A stretch of 64,000 nt of DNA from Embleya sp040605455 (GTDB lineage: Bacteria; Actinomycetota; Actinomycetes; Streptomycetales; Streptomycetaceae), in contig NZ_JBEXCV010000026.1 in assembly GCF_040605455.1 (NCBI RefSeq), positions 9,085 through 73,084 on the forward strand. The letters are read 5' to 3'. Of the stretch, positions 1 through 7,964 are shown piece by piece. The stretch's first letter is position 1; every line of letters starts with the position of its first letter. The notes beneath the pieces are model-generated. The model searched no databases and was not told the origin of the DNA. It was given only the letters and a program-made list of their open reading frames with translations. The translations under genes were made by a program, and so were the position numbers.

Positions 1-33
1 GCGGGCAGTCACGGCGTGGGTGCCGGCACGGGT

Positions 34-71
34 GGACCGGCGCGGGTGGGCCGGTCCACCCGCGCCGGTCC
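34..71. terminator. Perfect 16-bp inverted repeat, terminator-like
   Basis: Arms at 34-49 and 56-71 are perfectly complementary around a 6-nt loop. This is seen directly. It would form a very stable GC hairpin without a U-tract, the usual actinobacterial form. It lies in the non-coding left edge and may end a gene that lies to the left of the window. Confidence 0.5.
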
Positions 72-270
72 GGGTGGGCCGGTGGGCACCGGCAGGCCCG
101 CAAGGCGTAACCCCACACGGCTGACCAAGCCACCGGCGCCGGCCCATACCGGAGCGCGTCCACCCGCGCGGCACACGCACGCACGAATGCGCCGGGCCGA
201 TGCCCACCCCCGGCCCATGCGGCCTACGCGGCGTGCCGCTCCCCCGCGACCAGGGGGCTCGGGGGTCCGG
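72..270. other. Left-edge intergenic stretch
   Basis: Together with the two flanking hairpins, positions 1-312 contain no reading frame with coding-like composition. The open frames here are Arg/Pro/Ala-rich and lack any recognisable domain. Nothing else supportable is seen. Confidence 0.5.
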
Positions 271-302
271 CTCGGGCGAGGAGTCGGTGGTCCTCGCCCG
301 AG
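271..302. terminator. Terminator hairpin downstream of the sigma factor gene
   Basis: Arms 271-282 and 291-302 form a perfect 12-bp stem with an 8-nt loop. It begins 11 nt past the stop of the minus-strand sigma factor gene, which is where an intrinsic terminator is expected. Confidence 0.7.
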
Positions 303-312
303 TCGGGTGGGG

Positions 313-906
313 TCAGCCGGCTCGGCGGGCGATGGCCGGGGGGTGTTCAGGTGCCTCGTAGGTGGCGGCCTCGGCGTCGCGCAGCAGGGTGATCAGGTCG
401 CTTCGGGCCCTGGCCACGCGGGACCGCACCGTACCGATCGGGCAGCCCGCGATCGTGGCGGCCTCGGCGTAGCCGAAATCCAGCACCTGGGTCAGCACGA
501 ACGCCTCCCGGCGGGCCGGGTGCAGCGCCTCGAACAGGTCGTCCAGGGCGAGCCCCTCCTCGAAGCCGGGACGGGAGATGTCCTGGCGGCGCTCGGCGAC
601 TTCGACCCAGTCCTCGACCGAGGCGGTCCGCGGCCGGGCAGCCGCGGCGCGATAGCGGTCGACGACCGTGCGCCGGGCGATGGACAGCAGCCAGGTGCGG
701 ACCGAGGACGCCCCGGTGAAACGAGGAAGGGCCGTCCAGGCGCGCAGATACGTCTCCTGGGTGAGGTCGTCCGCGCTCTGTACATCGGTCAGATACGCCA
801 CGAAGCGCCACACGTCGCGGTGCGTACCCCGGACGAAGTCGTCCACGGCGTCCGGGTCGCCGGCCGCGCCCGCCAGGGCCCGTGCGGTCAGGTCGAGGTC
901 ATGCAC
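313..906 (-). CDS. sigC: ECF RNA polymerase sigma factor, SigC type
   Basis: An ECF sigma-70 factor of about 197 residues that redirects RNA polymerase. Region 2 shows DVWRFVAYLTDVQSADDLTQ, and region 4 carries the helix-turn-helix around the stretch IGTVRSRVARAR. From memory these blocks closely resemble mycobacterial SigC, a factor tied to copper acquisition, and the neighbouring copper ATPase operon fits that. I chose the GTG at 906 because a GGGGG ribosome site lies about 6 nt upstream. An in-frame GTG at 921 would add five residues. No anti-sigma gene is adjacent. A 12-bp-stem hairpin follows the stop. Family assignment is firm; the SigC subgroup and the copper link are inference. Confidence 0.88.
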   Translation of the reverse strand: MHDLDLTARALAGAAGDPDAVDDFVRGTHRDVWRFVAYLTDVQSADDLTQETYLRAWTALPRFTGASSVRTWLLSIARRTVVDRYRAAAARPRTASVEDWVEVAERRQDISRPGFEEGLALDDLFEALHPARREAFVLTQVLDFGYAEAATIAGCPIGTVRSRVARARSDLITLLRDAEAATYEAPEHPPAIARRAG

Positions 907-1749
907 CGGATACCCCCACACCCTGGACGGAGTACGTCGAGCGGTTCGTGGTCGACGATCGCCGGGCCCGGTGCACGGCCACGGGCCGGCGGTCGGTCGG
1001 CGGGTGGACTCTCAAGGCCCGGTCCGTGGGCGGCGTGCGGTCGTCGGGCGCCGCCGACGCCACCCCGGCCGAGTGCGCGCGATGCGGACGGAGCGCACGA
1101 TGCGCGCGCTGTCGATCGCTTGTCGGCGGATGGTCGGCCCGGCATGCCGGGTGGTCGAAAGGGTGCAGGGAAGTCACGTTTCACGTCCTCGTCATGCGAG
1201 CGGCGATCGATCGGGCCCGAGGCGGATCGATGCCGGGTTGGTGGGCGGGACGCCCGCCGGAGCCGAGTACGGCGCGGAAGCCGCGGGCTCGGTCTCGACG
1301 GCGGTGCGCGGATCACCCAACGGCGCCTCGGCACGCGACCGGCCCGCTCGGCGCGCGATGTCGGATTCGGACACGGCGACGGGCGGGGCGGCGCGGTGGG
1401 CGCTCCTCGGGTGGCGGGTACGCCCGGGTCCACCGGCGGCGACGCGGATGCGTTCCGGGTCGGCGTCGCGCACGCGATGTGCTCGGTCGCGGGTGCTCAC
1501 CGCGAACGTGGGCCGATGCACGGGCTCACGCTCACGGGCGCGGTACTCACACTCCTGGGCGCGGCGCCGACGCGGACCGGGCGCCCCTTCCGGGCGCGGC
1601 CCCGCGCCGTGCGGCGGCCACGAACGAGTACGCGCGAACGGACACTCGCGAACACGCACTCGTCGACACGGCGCCGGACTCGCTCACCGCGCCGAGGGCG
1701 AGGCGAACGCGACCGGGTCGTGCCAGCGCACGCGGGTCGGGTGGACGGC
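907..1749. other. Intergenic region between sigC and a His/Met-rich membrane gene
   Basis: About 840 nt with several long open frames on both strands, but all encode Arg/Pro/Ser-rich text without domains and look like shadows of high-GC DNA. The stretch just left of 1749 lies downstream of the minus-strand membrane gene, and the stretch right of 906 should hold the sigC promoter. I see no confident gene. Confidence 0.45.
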
Positions 1750-2529
1750 TCAGGCGAAGAGCGCGGCGGGCGGCCCGCGGCCCGGCAGCGGGCGGCAGAC
1801 CCACTTCGGGATGGCCCGTTGGCCGCGATCGCGCGCGCGGGGCATCCCCGGCAGTCGGGTGGCGACCGGCGCCGTCCAGGCGCCGGCCAGGGCGAGCACC
1901 ACGGTGCCCGCCATCGTTGCGAGCAGGCGCAGCAGCCGGAAGACGGCCTTCTCACCGTGCCGCAGCCACACGCCGCAGCCGAGTGCGGCGAGCACGTGCG
2001 CGGCGAACATGCCGCCGGCGCCGTTGCCCATGACCGCCGTCAACGCGCCTTCGTGGTTCATCCCACCGGCGCCGGCGGTGTGGTGTCCGCCGGACGGCGC
2101 TCGACCGAAACCGGCCGCCTCCGGTGACTGCCCGGCCAGGTTCGGGTCCAGGCGCATCCGAATCAGGAGTTCGGCGACCGACCGGGTCGGCGCGTCGCCG
2201 GGTCGGTCGTCGTTGCACAAAAGGACCTGAAGCCACTGGTCGCGGAAGCGGGCCGCGCCGGTCGGTTCGGGAACCGGTTGGCGGGCCAGCGTGAACAACG
2301 TGTGCAGGCCGGCCTGGGCGGCCAGTACCGCGCCGGTGATCACTCCCAGACCGCGCTCGCGATCGGCCACGGCCCAGGCGAGGATGCCGATGCCGACGCC
2401 GGCACCGACGGGTGCGGCCCAGTGGATCGACGCGTCGGACATCAACGTGTGCCCGAACAACGCGAGCAGCACGCAGATCACCGCGAAGATCGCGGCGCGA
2501 ACGGCTCGGAGCACGGACCGGGCAGGCAT
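1750..2529 (-). CDS. His/Met-rich multi-pass membrane protein, probable copper-associated
   Basis: About 259 residues with a first hydrophobic helix near residues 8-30, a second near 35-55 and further helices at 65-85 and toward the C-terminus. Between the membrane segments lies a Gly/His/Met-rich loop (GGHHTAGAGGMNHEGA), the sort of sequence that binds soft metals. It is divergent from the copper ATPase operon and shares its intergenic region, which holds a CsoR-like palindrome. The start at 2529 is the first ATG before the hydrophobic N-terminus; an extension to 2715 is possible but has poor composition. I do not recognise the family; a role in copper handling is inferred from context and the loop only. 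Confidence 0.65.
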   Translation of the reverse strand: MPARSVLRAVRAAIFAVICVLLALFGHTLMSDASIHWAAPVGAGVGIGILAWAVADRERGLGVITGAVLAAQAGLHTLFTLARQPVPEPTGAARFRDQWLQVLLCNDDRPGDAPTRSVAELLIRMRLDPNLAGQSPEAAGFGRAPSGGHHTAGAGGMNHEGALTAVMGNGAGGMFAAHVLAALGCGVWLRHGEKAVFRLLRLLATMAGTVVLALAGAWTAPVATRLPGMPRARDRGQRAIPKWVCRPLPGRGPPAALFA

Positions 2530-2664
2530 GGTGACGTCATGTTCCCATCCGCCGGGCGCACCGGAACCCTCGGGTGCCCGGCCGGTTCCCGAATTTCTCC
2601 CGAATCCTTCCCGAACCACGCCCGAACGCGCCTTCGAGGCAGGCCCGTTCCGGTCTTGATTTCG

Positions 2665-2693
2665 GGCAATTCGTGATAAAGCTTGCCCGTCAT
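2665..2693 (+). promoter_or_regulatory. Possible SigC-type promoter for the copper operon
   Basis: GGCAAT at 2665-2670 is followed after 17 nt by CGTCAT at 2688-2693. The mycobacterial SigC consensus, as I recall it, is SSSAAT-N16-20-CGTSSS, so the -35 matches fully and the -10 core CGT matches with imperfect flank. It points toward the copper operon and sits just upstream of a CsoR-like palindrome. Inference from motif and context; such short motifs occur by chance. Confidence 0.35.
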
Positions 2694-2716
2694 GGGTATT
2701 TCCGGTCGATTCCACA

Positions 2717-2729
2717 TCCCCGTAGGGGA
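2717..2729. promoter_or_regulatory. CsoR-like copper operator palindrome
   Basis: TCCCCGTAGGGGA is a perfect palindrome around a 3-nt centre. Actinobacterial CsoR operators are C-run/G-run palindromes of this style. It lies between the divergent His/Met-rich membrane gene and the copper operon, and downstream of the proposed SigC promoter, where a repressor would block transcription. No csoR gene is in the window. Confidence 0.5.
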
Positions 2730-2855
2730 ATCCCGGCGGACGGGGAACCGGAGATCATCGCCGGCCGACTACCGGGGTGCCCGCGCCCGACAACCCATGC
2801 ACATGCCCGCGCAGCCCTCGTGCCGTCCCGCCGTTCGATCCCTGGAGCCCGATTC

Positions 2856-3236
2856 ATGCCCGTGTTCGCCGGCGGACCCGACGCCCGGAACCGCCCCTGG
2901 CCCCTGTCGTTGCGTACCGCTACCGCGCGTCCCGCCGCGAACGCGGTCTCGGGGTCGGCCGGGTCGACCTCGGCTGCCCGTACGGTGCTCGCCTTCCTCG
3001 GCCTGCTCGTGCTGCTGTTCGTCGTCGCGTTCGCGGTCGGGCGCCAGGCCGGGCCGGTGGCGCCCGACCTGCGCAAGCCCGGTCCGCCCCGAGCCCCGGT
3101 GCCGATGGGCGAGGAGGGCGGCGGCGGACACGGCCGGATGGGGCTCGGCGGACCCGCCGGCGCAACGCCCGCTCTCGCGCTCGGCGCACCCGCCGACGCG
3201 GCGCGCACTCTCCCGCTCGGCGGAGGTGCGGTGTGA
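2856..3236 (+). CDS. Small single-pass membrane protein with His/Met/Gly tail
   Basis: A 126-residue protein with one clear membrane helix at about residues 43-63, then a Pro-rich stretch and a Gly-rich segment containing GGGGHGRMGLGG. GGAG lies 9 nt upstream of the ATG. The stop overlaps the GTG start of the copper ATPase gene, so the two are translationally coupled. I do not recognise a family. The position as first gene of a copper operon and the His/Met segment suggest a metal-related accessory role, which is inference. Confidence 0.65.
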   Translation: MPVFAGGPDARNRPWPLSLRTATARPAANAVSGSAGSTSAARTVLAFLGLLVLLFVVAFAVGRQAGPVAPDLRKPGPPRAPVPMGEEGGGGHGRMGLGGPAGATPALALGAPADAARTLPLGGGAV

Positions 3237-5572
3237 CCACCTCGGCGGCCCTGCTCACCACCGACGTCACCGTGTCCGGGATGACCTGCGGGGCCTGCGT
3301 GAACCGGGTCGAACGACGGCTGTCCCGGCTGGAGGGGGTCAGCGCGACGGTCAATCTGGCCACCGGTCGGGCGCGGGTGGTGCATCCCGCGTCGGTGCCC
3401 GTGGTCGAACTGCTGGCTGCGGTCACCGAAGCCGGCTACTCGGCCACCCTGACGACGGCGACCCCCGCCGCGGCCCGACCGGCCGGCGCCGGGGAGCCGG
3501 ACCACGGCCGACGGGACCTGTTGCTGACCGCCGCGCTCGCGGTCCCGGTCCTGGTGCTGTCCATGGTGCCCGCGTGGCAGTTCACCAACTGGCAGTGGTT
3601 GTGCCTGATGCTGACCGCGCCGGTGGCGACCTGGGGTGCGTGGCCCTTCCACCGGCGAGCCCTGCACGGGCTGCGCTATGCGGGCGCGACCATGGACACC
3701 CTGGTCAGCCTGGGTGTACTCGCCGCGTTCGGGTGGTCCCTGTGGGCGCTGTTCGTGGGCGGCGCGGGCGAAGCCGGGATGCGGATGACGTTCGGCCTGC
3801 TCCCGTCCGCGACCGGCACAGAGGCCCACTCATATCTCGAAGTCGCGGTGGCCGTACCCCTGTTCGTCCTGTTCGGCCGCCGGTTGGAGGAGCGGGCGCG
3901 CCGGCGTACCGGATCGGCGGTGCGGGAGTTGGCCGCGCTGGTCCCGGACGAGGCCGCCGTGCTGCACCCGGGACGGGGCGGCCAGGAGGTCGAGGTGACC
4001 GTGCCGACCGCGTCCTTGACGGTCGGTCAGGTGTTCGTGGTGCGTCCGGGCGAGCGGGTGCCGGCGGACGGGGTCGTGGTCGAGGGCCGCTCCGCGTTGG
4101 ACGTGTCCCATCTGACCGGGGAGAGCCGGCCGCTGGAGGTGGGCCCGGCGGATCCGGTTCCCGGCGGGAGCGTCAACGAGGGCGGCCGGTTCACCGCACG
4201 CGCCACGGCGGTCGGCGCGGACACCCGACTCGCCCGGATCACCGCCGCGGTCGAGGAGGCCCAGGCCGGCAAGACCGGCGCGCAGCGCCTGGCCGATCGC
4301 ATCGCGGGCGTGTTCGTGCCGTCCGTGCTGGCGACGGCGGTGACCGTGCTGGGCTTCTGGCTCGGCGCGGGCGGCGATCCGCAGGCCGCGGCCGGCGCGG
4401 CGATGGCCGTGCTGGTGGTCGCCTGCCCGTGCGCGCTGGGCCTGGCCACGCCCACCGCGATCCTGGCCGCGACCGGTCGCGGTGCCCGGATGGGCGTGCT
4501 GATCCGCGAACCCGCCGCTTTGGAACGGCTGCGCCGGGTGGGCACCGTCGTGGTGGACAAGACCGGCACACTGACCACGGGCAGCATGAGCCTGCTGCGC
4601 CACGAGCCGGCCCCGGGGGTGGATCCGGGCGAACTGCTGTCCCTGGTCGGCGCGGTCGAGGCCGCGTCCGGGCATCCCATCGGTCGGGCCGTGGCCCGGG
4701 CCGCGACCGAGCGGTTCGGCCCGTTGCCGCCGGTGGCCGACTTCGCGGCCGAACCGGGCACCGGCGTACGCGGCCTGGTGGAGGGGTCGCGGGTGGCGGT
4801 GCTGCGGCCGGGCGCCGAGGACGTGACATCGTTGCCGGTGAACCTGCGGGCGGTGCTGTGCGAAGCGGACGCGGCCGGGGACACAGCCGTGCTCGCCACG
4901 GTGAACGGCACGCCGGCCGGGGTGTTGGTGCTGGGCGACTCGGTGCGTCCGGAGGCCGCCGGCGCGATCCGGGCCCTGGATCGGCTCGGCATCACGGTGA
5001 TCCTGGCCACCGGCGACCGTCCGGGGCCGGCGCGCGCGATCGCCGACGCGGTGGGCATCGACGAGGTGCTGAGCGAGTTGGACCCGCACGACAAGGCCGA
5101 CCTGGTCCGGGGCCTGCGCCGGGACCAGTCCGGCCGGGCGATCGCGGTGGTCGGGGACGGGATCAACGACACCATCGCGCTGGGCGCGGCGGACCTGGGT
5201 ATCGGGATGGGTGGCGGTACGGCCGCGGCGATCGGCGCCGCGGACGTCACGCTGGTCGGCGACGACCTGAGCGCGCTCGCCGACGCGATCCGGCTCTCCC
5301 GGCGCACGACCGGCACCATCCGAGCCAATCTCGGCTGGGCGTTCGGCTACAACGTGCTGCTGATCCCGGTCGCGGTGACCGGCCTGCTCAATCCGATGCC
5401 GGCCGCCGCGGCGATGTCGGTCAGCTCGCTGGCGGTGGTGGGCAACAGCCTGCGGCTGACCCGATTCCGCACCGACCGCCGTCCCGAGCACCGTGCCGAT
5501 CGCGGCACGGACCCGCGCTCCGACCGCCGCCGCGACCGCCGTTCCGACGACGCGAGCCAGGACCGGACGTGA
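3233..5572 (+). CDS. copA: Copper-translocating P1B-type ATPase
   Basis: A 779-residue heavy-metal P-type ATPase that pumps Cu(I) across the membrane using ATP. Seen in order: an N-terminal metal-binding domain with GMTCGACV (residues 16-23), membrane helices, TGES of the actuator domain (about 293), the intramembrane copper motif CPC (about 398), the phosphorylation site DKTGTLTTG (about 441), the SGHP motif, the hinge GDGIND, and a final helix pair. The GTG start has GGAGG upstream and overlaps the previous stop; its own stop overlaps the GTG of the chaperone gene. The C-terminal tail is Arg/Asp-rich. Efflux is most likely given the CPC motif and neighbours. Confidence 0.95.
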   Translation: MTTSAALLTTDVTVSGMTCGACVNRVERRLSRLEGVSATVNLATGRARVVHPASVPVVELLAAVTEAGYSATLTTATPAAARPAGAGEPDHGRRDLLLTAALAVPVLVLSMVPAWQFTNWQWLCLMLTAPVATWGAWPFHRRALHGLRYAGATMDTLVSLGVLAAFGWSLWALFVGGAGEAGMRMTFGLLPSATGTEAHSYLEVAVAVPLFVLFGRRLEERARRRTGSAVRELAALVPDEAAVLHPGRGGQEVEVTVPTASLTVGQVFVVRPGERVPADGVVVEGRSALDVSHLTGESRPLEVGPADPVPGGSVNEGGRFTARATAVGADTRLARITAAVEEAQAGKTGAQRLADRIAGVFVPSVLATAVTVLGFWLGAGGDPQAAAGAAMAVLVVACPCALGLATPTAILAATGRGARMGVLIREPAALERLRRVGTVVVDKTGTLTTGSMSLLRHEPAPGVDPGELLSLVGAVEAASGHPIGRAVARAATERFGPLPPVADFAAEPGTGVRGLVEGSRVAVLRPGAEDVTSLPVNLRAVLCEADAAGDTAVLATVNGTPAGVLVLGDSVRPEAAGAIRALDRLGITVILATGDRPGPARAIADAVGIDEVLSELDPHDKADLVRGLRRDQSGRAIAVVGDGINDTIALGAADLGIGMGGGTAAAIGAADVTLVGDDLSALADAIRLSRRTTGTIRANLGWAFGYNVLLIPVAVTGLLNPMPAAAAMSVSSLAVVGNSLRLTRFRTDRRPEHRADRGTDPRSDRRRDRRSDDASQDRT

Positions 5573-6060
5573 AGCCCCTCGCCCTGCTCAAGACGGTCGC
5601 GGGCCCCCTCGTGGCGGCAGCCCTCGCACTGGCCCTGCTCACCGCCTGGACGGCCGGTGGGCAAGCCGGCAGCGCCCCGAAGCTCTCGATCAGCGACGGT
5701 CGCGTGCACCTGGCCACCAACGCCGACGCGACCTCCGCCTACTTCACCATCCGCAACTCCGGTGCCGCCGACGACGAACTCGTCTCGGTCAGCACACCGA
5801 TCACCGACGACGTGGGATTCAGCTTCCACACCTACACCGGCTACGCCGGTCGGATGTGGATGACCGAGTCCCTGCCGATTCCGGCCAACGGCCTCCTGGG
5901 CATGACCGCGAGCGGCGCCAACATCATGCTCGGCACACCCCCGAAACTCACGCCGGGCCAGGTCGTCCCCTTCACCCTCCGCTTCCGGCACAGCCCACCG
6001 ATCCACACCACGGCCGTCGTCATCCGCCCCGGCACCTGGACTCCGGCCAAAACGACCTGA
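5569..6060 (+). CDS. Copper chaperone of the PCuAC family, exported
   Basis: About 163 residues. An N-terminal hydrophobic segment (about residues 8-27) is a signal peptide or anchor. The rest matches the PCuAC fold: strands such as AYFTIRNSGAADDELVSVST, then a His followed by RMWM, then GLLGMTASGANIMLG and a closing VPFTLRF strand. PCuAC proteins bind Cu(I) outside the membrane with an H-M-H-M set. Here the first His and several Met are kept, but the later His is Asn (GANIML), so the copper site is not canonical. The GTG start overlaps the ATPase stop, giving a coupled three-gene operon. Confidence 0.85.
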   Translation: MKPLALLKTVAGPLVAAALALALLTAWTAGGQAGSAPKLSISDGRVHLATNADATSAYFTIRNSGAADDELVSVSTPITDDVGFSFHTYTGYAGRMWMTESLPIPANGLLGMTASGANIMLGTPPKLTPGQVVPFTLRFRHSPPIHTTAVVIRPGTWTPAKTT

Positions 6061-6260
6061 CCGCCCGAACCCCTACGGCCCGCTGCGCCCGGACACCGCG
6101 CGGTGGCGTCACGCGGCCTGTGGTCACCGCGGAGGCGGCCCGCGCGGACGACCCGCCCCGACGAAGGGTCGGGAGCCGACCGGGGACAATAAGGGATCAT
6201 CCCGGGTGCGCGGCGCAGCGGCGGCTCGCGGCATCCCGATCCGGCAGGAGTCCCCACACC

Positions 6261-7121
6261 GTGTCCGACCAGCGCGAACCCGCCGTACCCGGCCGGGATC
6301 CGGGCCTCCTCGACGAACGAGCCGACAGCCTGCGCGCCGACTGCGCGAACTGCTTCGCGCTGTGCTGCGTCGCGCCCGCCTTCGCCGCCTCGGCGGACTT
6401 CGCCCTCGACAAGCCCGCCGGGCGCGCCTGTCCCAACCTGCGCTCGGACGACTTCGGCTGCGGCGTACACACGCGCCTGCGCGACATCGGCTTCTCGGGC
6501 TGCACCGTCTACGACTGCTTCGGCGCGGGACAGAAGGTCGCCCGGGTCACCTACGCGGGGCAGGACTGGCGCCGGGCGCCGCACACGGCGAAGCAGATGT
6601 TCCGGGTGTTCCCGATCATGCGCGACCTGCACGAACTGCTCCGGTATCTGTACGAGGCGCAGTCCCTGGCACCGGCGCGCCCGATCCACGGCCGGCTGCG
6701 TGCCGCCTACGAGGACACCGAGCGGCTCACCCGTGGCGAGCCCGCCGAGCTGCTCCGGATCGACATCGGGGCGCTGCGGCAACAGCTCAACCCGCTGCTG
6801 CTGCGGGCGAGCGAGCTGGTCCGGGCCGGTGTCGGGGGCAAGAAGAAGGACCGCCGAGGCGCGGATCTGATCGGCGCCCGGCTCAAGGGGGCCGACCTGC
6901 GCGGCGCGAACCTGCGCGGGGCGTACCTGATCGGCGCCGACCTGCGCGGTGCGGACCTGCGGCTCGCCGACGTGATCGGCGCCGACTTCCGCGACGCGGA
7001 CCTGCGCGGCGCGGACCTCACCGACGCCCTCTACCTCATCCAGTCCCAACTCGACGCCGCCAAGGGCGACTCCCACACCACCCTCCCCCCGATCCTCACC
7101 CGCCCCACCCACTGGAGGTGA
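6261..7121 (+). CDS. Pentapeptide-repeat protein with Cys-rich N-terminal domain
   Basis: About 286 residues from a GTG with AGGAG upstream. The N-terminal half is a Cys-rich module (CANCFALCC, then CPNLRSDDFGCGVH, then GCTVYDCFGAG), which could bind a metal. The C-terminal part, from about residue 200, is a run of pentapeptides (GADLRGANLRGAYL) that should form a right-handed quadrilateral beta-helix. Pentapeptide proteins often mediate protein contacts or mimic DNA; the substrate is unknown. Its last 91 nt overlap the 3' end of the convergent minus-strand gene. Confidence 0.85.
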   Translation: MSDQREPAVPGRDPGLLDERADSLRADCANCFALCCVAPAFAASADFALDKPAGRACPNLRSDDFGCGVHTRLRDIGFSGCTVYDCFGAGQKVARVTYAGQDWRRAPHTAKQMFRVFPIMRDLHELLRYLYEAQSLAPARPIHGRLRAAYEDTERLTRGEPAELLRIDIGALRQQLNPLLLRASELVRAGVGGKKKDRRGADLIGARLKGADLRGANLRGAYLIGADLRGADLRLADVIGADFRDADLRGADLTDALYLIQSQLDAAKGDSHTTLPPILTRPTHWR

Positions 7122-7693
7122 CCGGCGCGTGCCCCCCCGGCGGAGATCGCGCCACGCGGCGCCGACCCGGCGGGATCGGCCGTCTCGCGCAGGAGAGCCT
7201 GGGCCGTGTCCAGCGCACGCGCGCTGTCCGCGAGCGCCGTCCCCAGCGCCGCGGCGAGCGCGGTCGGCCGCGGGAACGTGGGACTCGGCATCCGGGTCAG
7301 TCGGTCGCCCAGGCAGCGCGCCTGACCGGCGGCCAGCGACAGCGCGATCAACGCCTCCCTCCGCCGCTGCCACGGCCCGACCGGAAGCAGCGAGTCGAGC
7401 ACGCAAAATGCGCGCCGCACCGCTTCCCCGTGCCCGAGCACCCCGGTGTGGATCTCCCGGGTCCGGGCGCGCAGTTCGATCGCGGACTCGACCGGCCCCC
7501 GGCCGGCCGGCGCGCACGGTTCCGGGCTCGTCGAGCGCCCGCGTTCGAACGTGTACAGCGGCCGGCCCATCGCGTCCGCGAGCCGAGTCCACGCGTGGCC
7601 CTCGACCGGCGGATCGGCGACATCGCCCACGGCCAACAGTGTGCGTGCGTCGCACTCGGTGAACGTGCGTCGATCCTCATCGGAATTGTTCAT
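7031..7693 (-). CDS. Hypothetical protein, mainly helical
   Basis: About 220 residues starting at an ATG with a strong GGGAGGCGG site upstream. The first 40 residues are Asp/Glu-rich; the middle is Ala/Leu/Arg-rich and probably helical. No signal peptide, membrane helix or known motif is visible. The last 30 codons run antisense through the 3' end of the pentapeptide gene, so the true C-terminus may be the result of a lost stop codon. I do not recognise the family. Confidence 0.55.
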   Translation of the reverse strand: MNNSDEDRRTFTECDARTLLAVGDVADPPVEGHAWTRLADAMGRPLYTFERGRSTSPEPCAPAGRGPVESAIELRARTREIHTGVLGHGEAVRRAFCVLDSLLPVGPWQRRREALIALSLAAGQARCLGDRLTRMPSPTFPRPTALAAALGTALADSARALDTAQALLRETADPAGSAPRGAISAGGARAGHLQWVGRVRIGGRVVWESPLAASSWDWMR

Positions 7694-7964
7694 CGAGCCG
7701 CCTCCCGCTGTCGCATGTCTCGAACCGCACGTCGAACCGCACGTCGAGCCAGAGGGCCGATCAGAAAGGCGCCGCATGACGCCTACCGGTCGAACGCGCG
7801 ACCGCCCGGGCGCCGTTGGACCGGGCCGGCGGCGCGCCGATCCCTCCGCGCCCGAGCCGGACCGGTACCCGAGGCACCGACCCGGGCCGCGTCGCTCGGA
7901 TCCAGGCGCCGTCTCGTGGCCCGGCGCGGCCGCAGACGCCACCGACCGGCGCCCGCCGGGACGC

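Noticed and set aside
668..2230. 520-codon plus-strand frame over sigC and the gap
   Set aside because: Runs antisense through the sigma factor and a membrane gene, is Arg/Ser-rich and has no domain; a shadow of GC bias.
2683..5568. Long open frame overlapping the copper ATPase in another frame
   Set aside because: Its text is Arg/Gly/Pro-rich without domains across the ATPase; only its last part, from 5569, is a real gene (the PCuAC-like protein).
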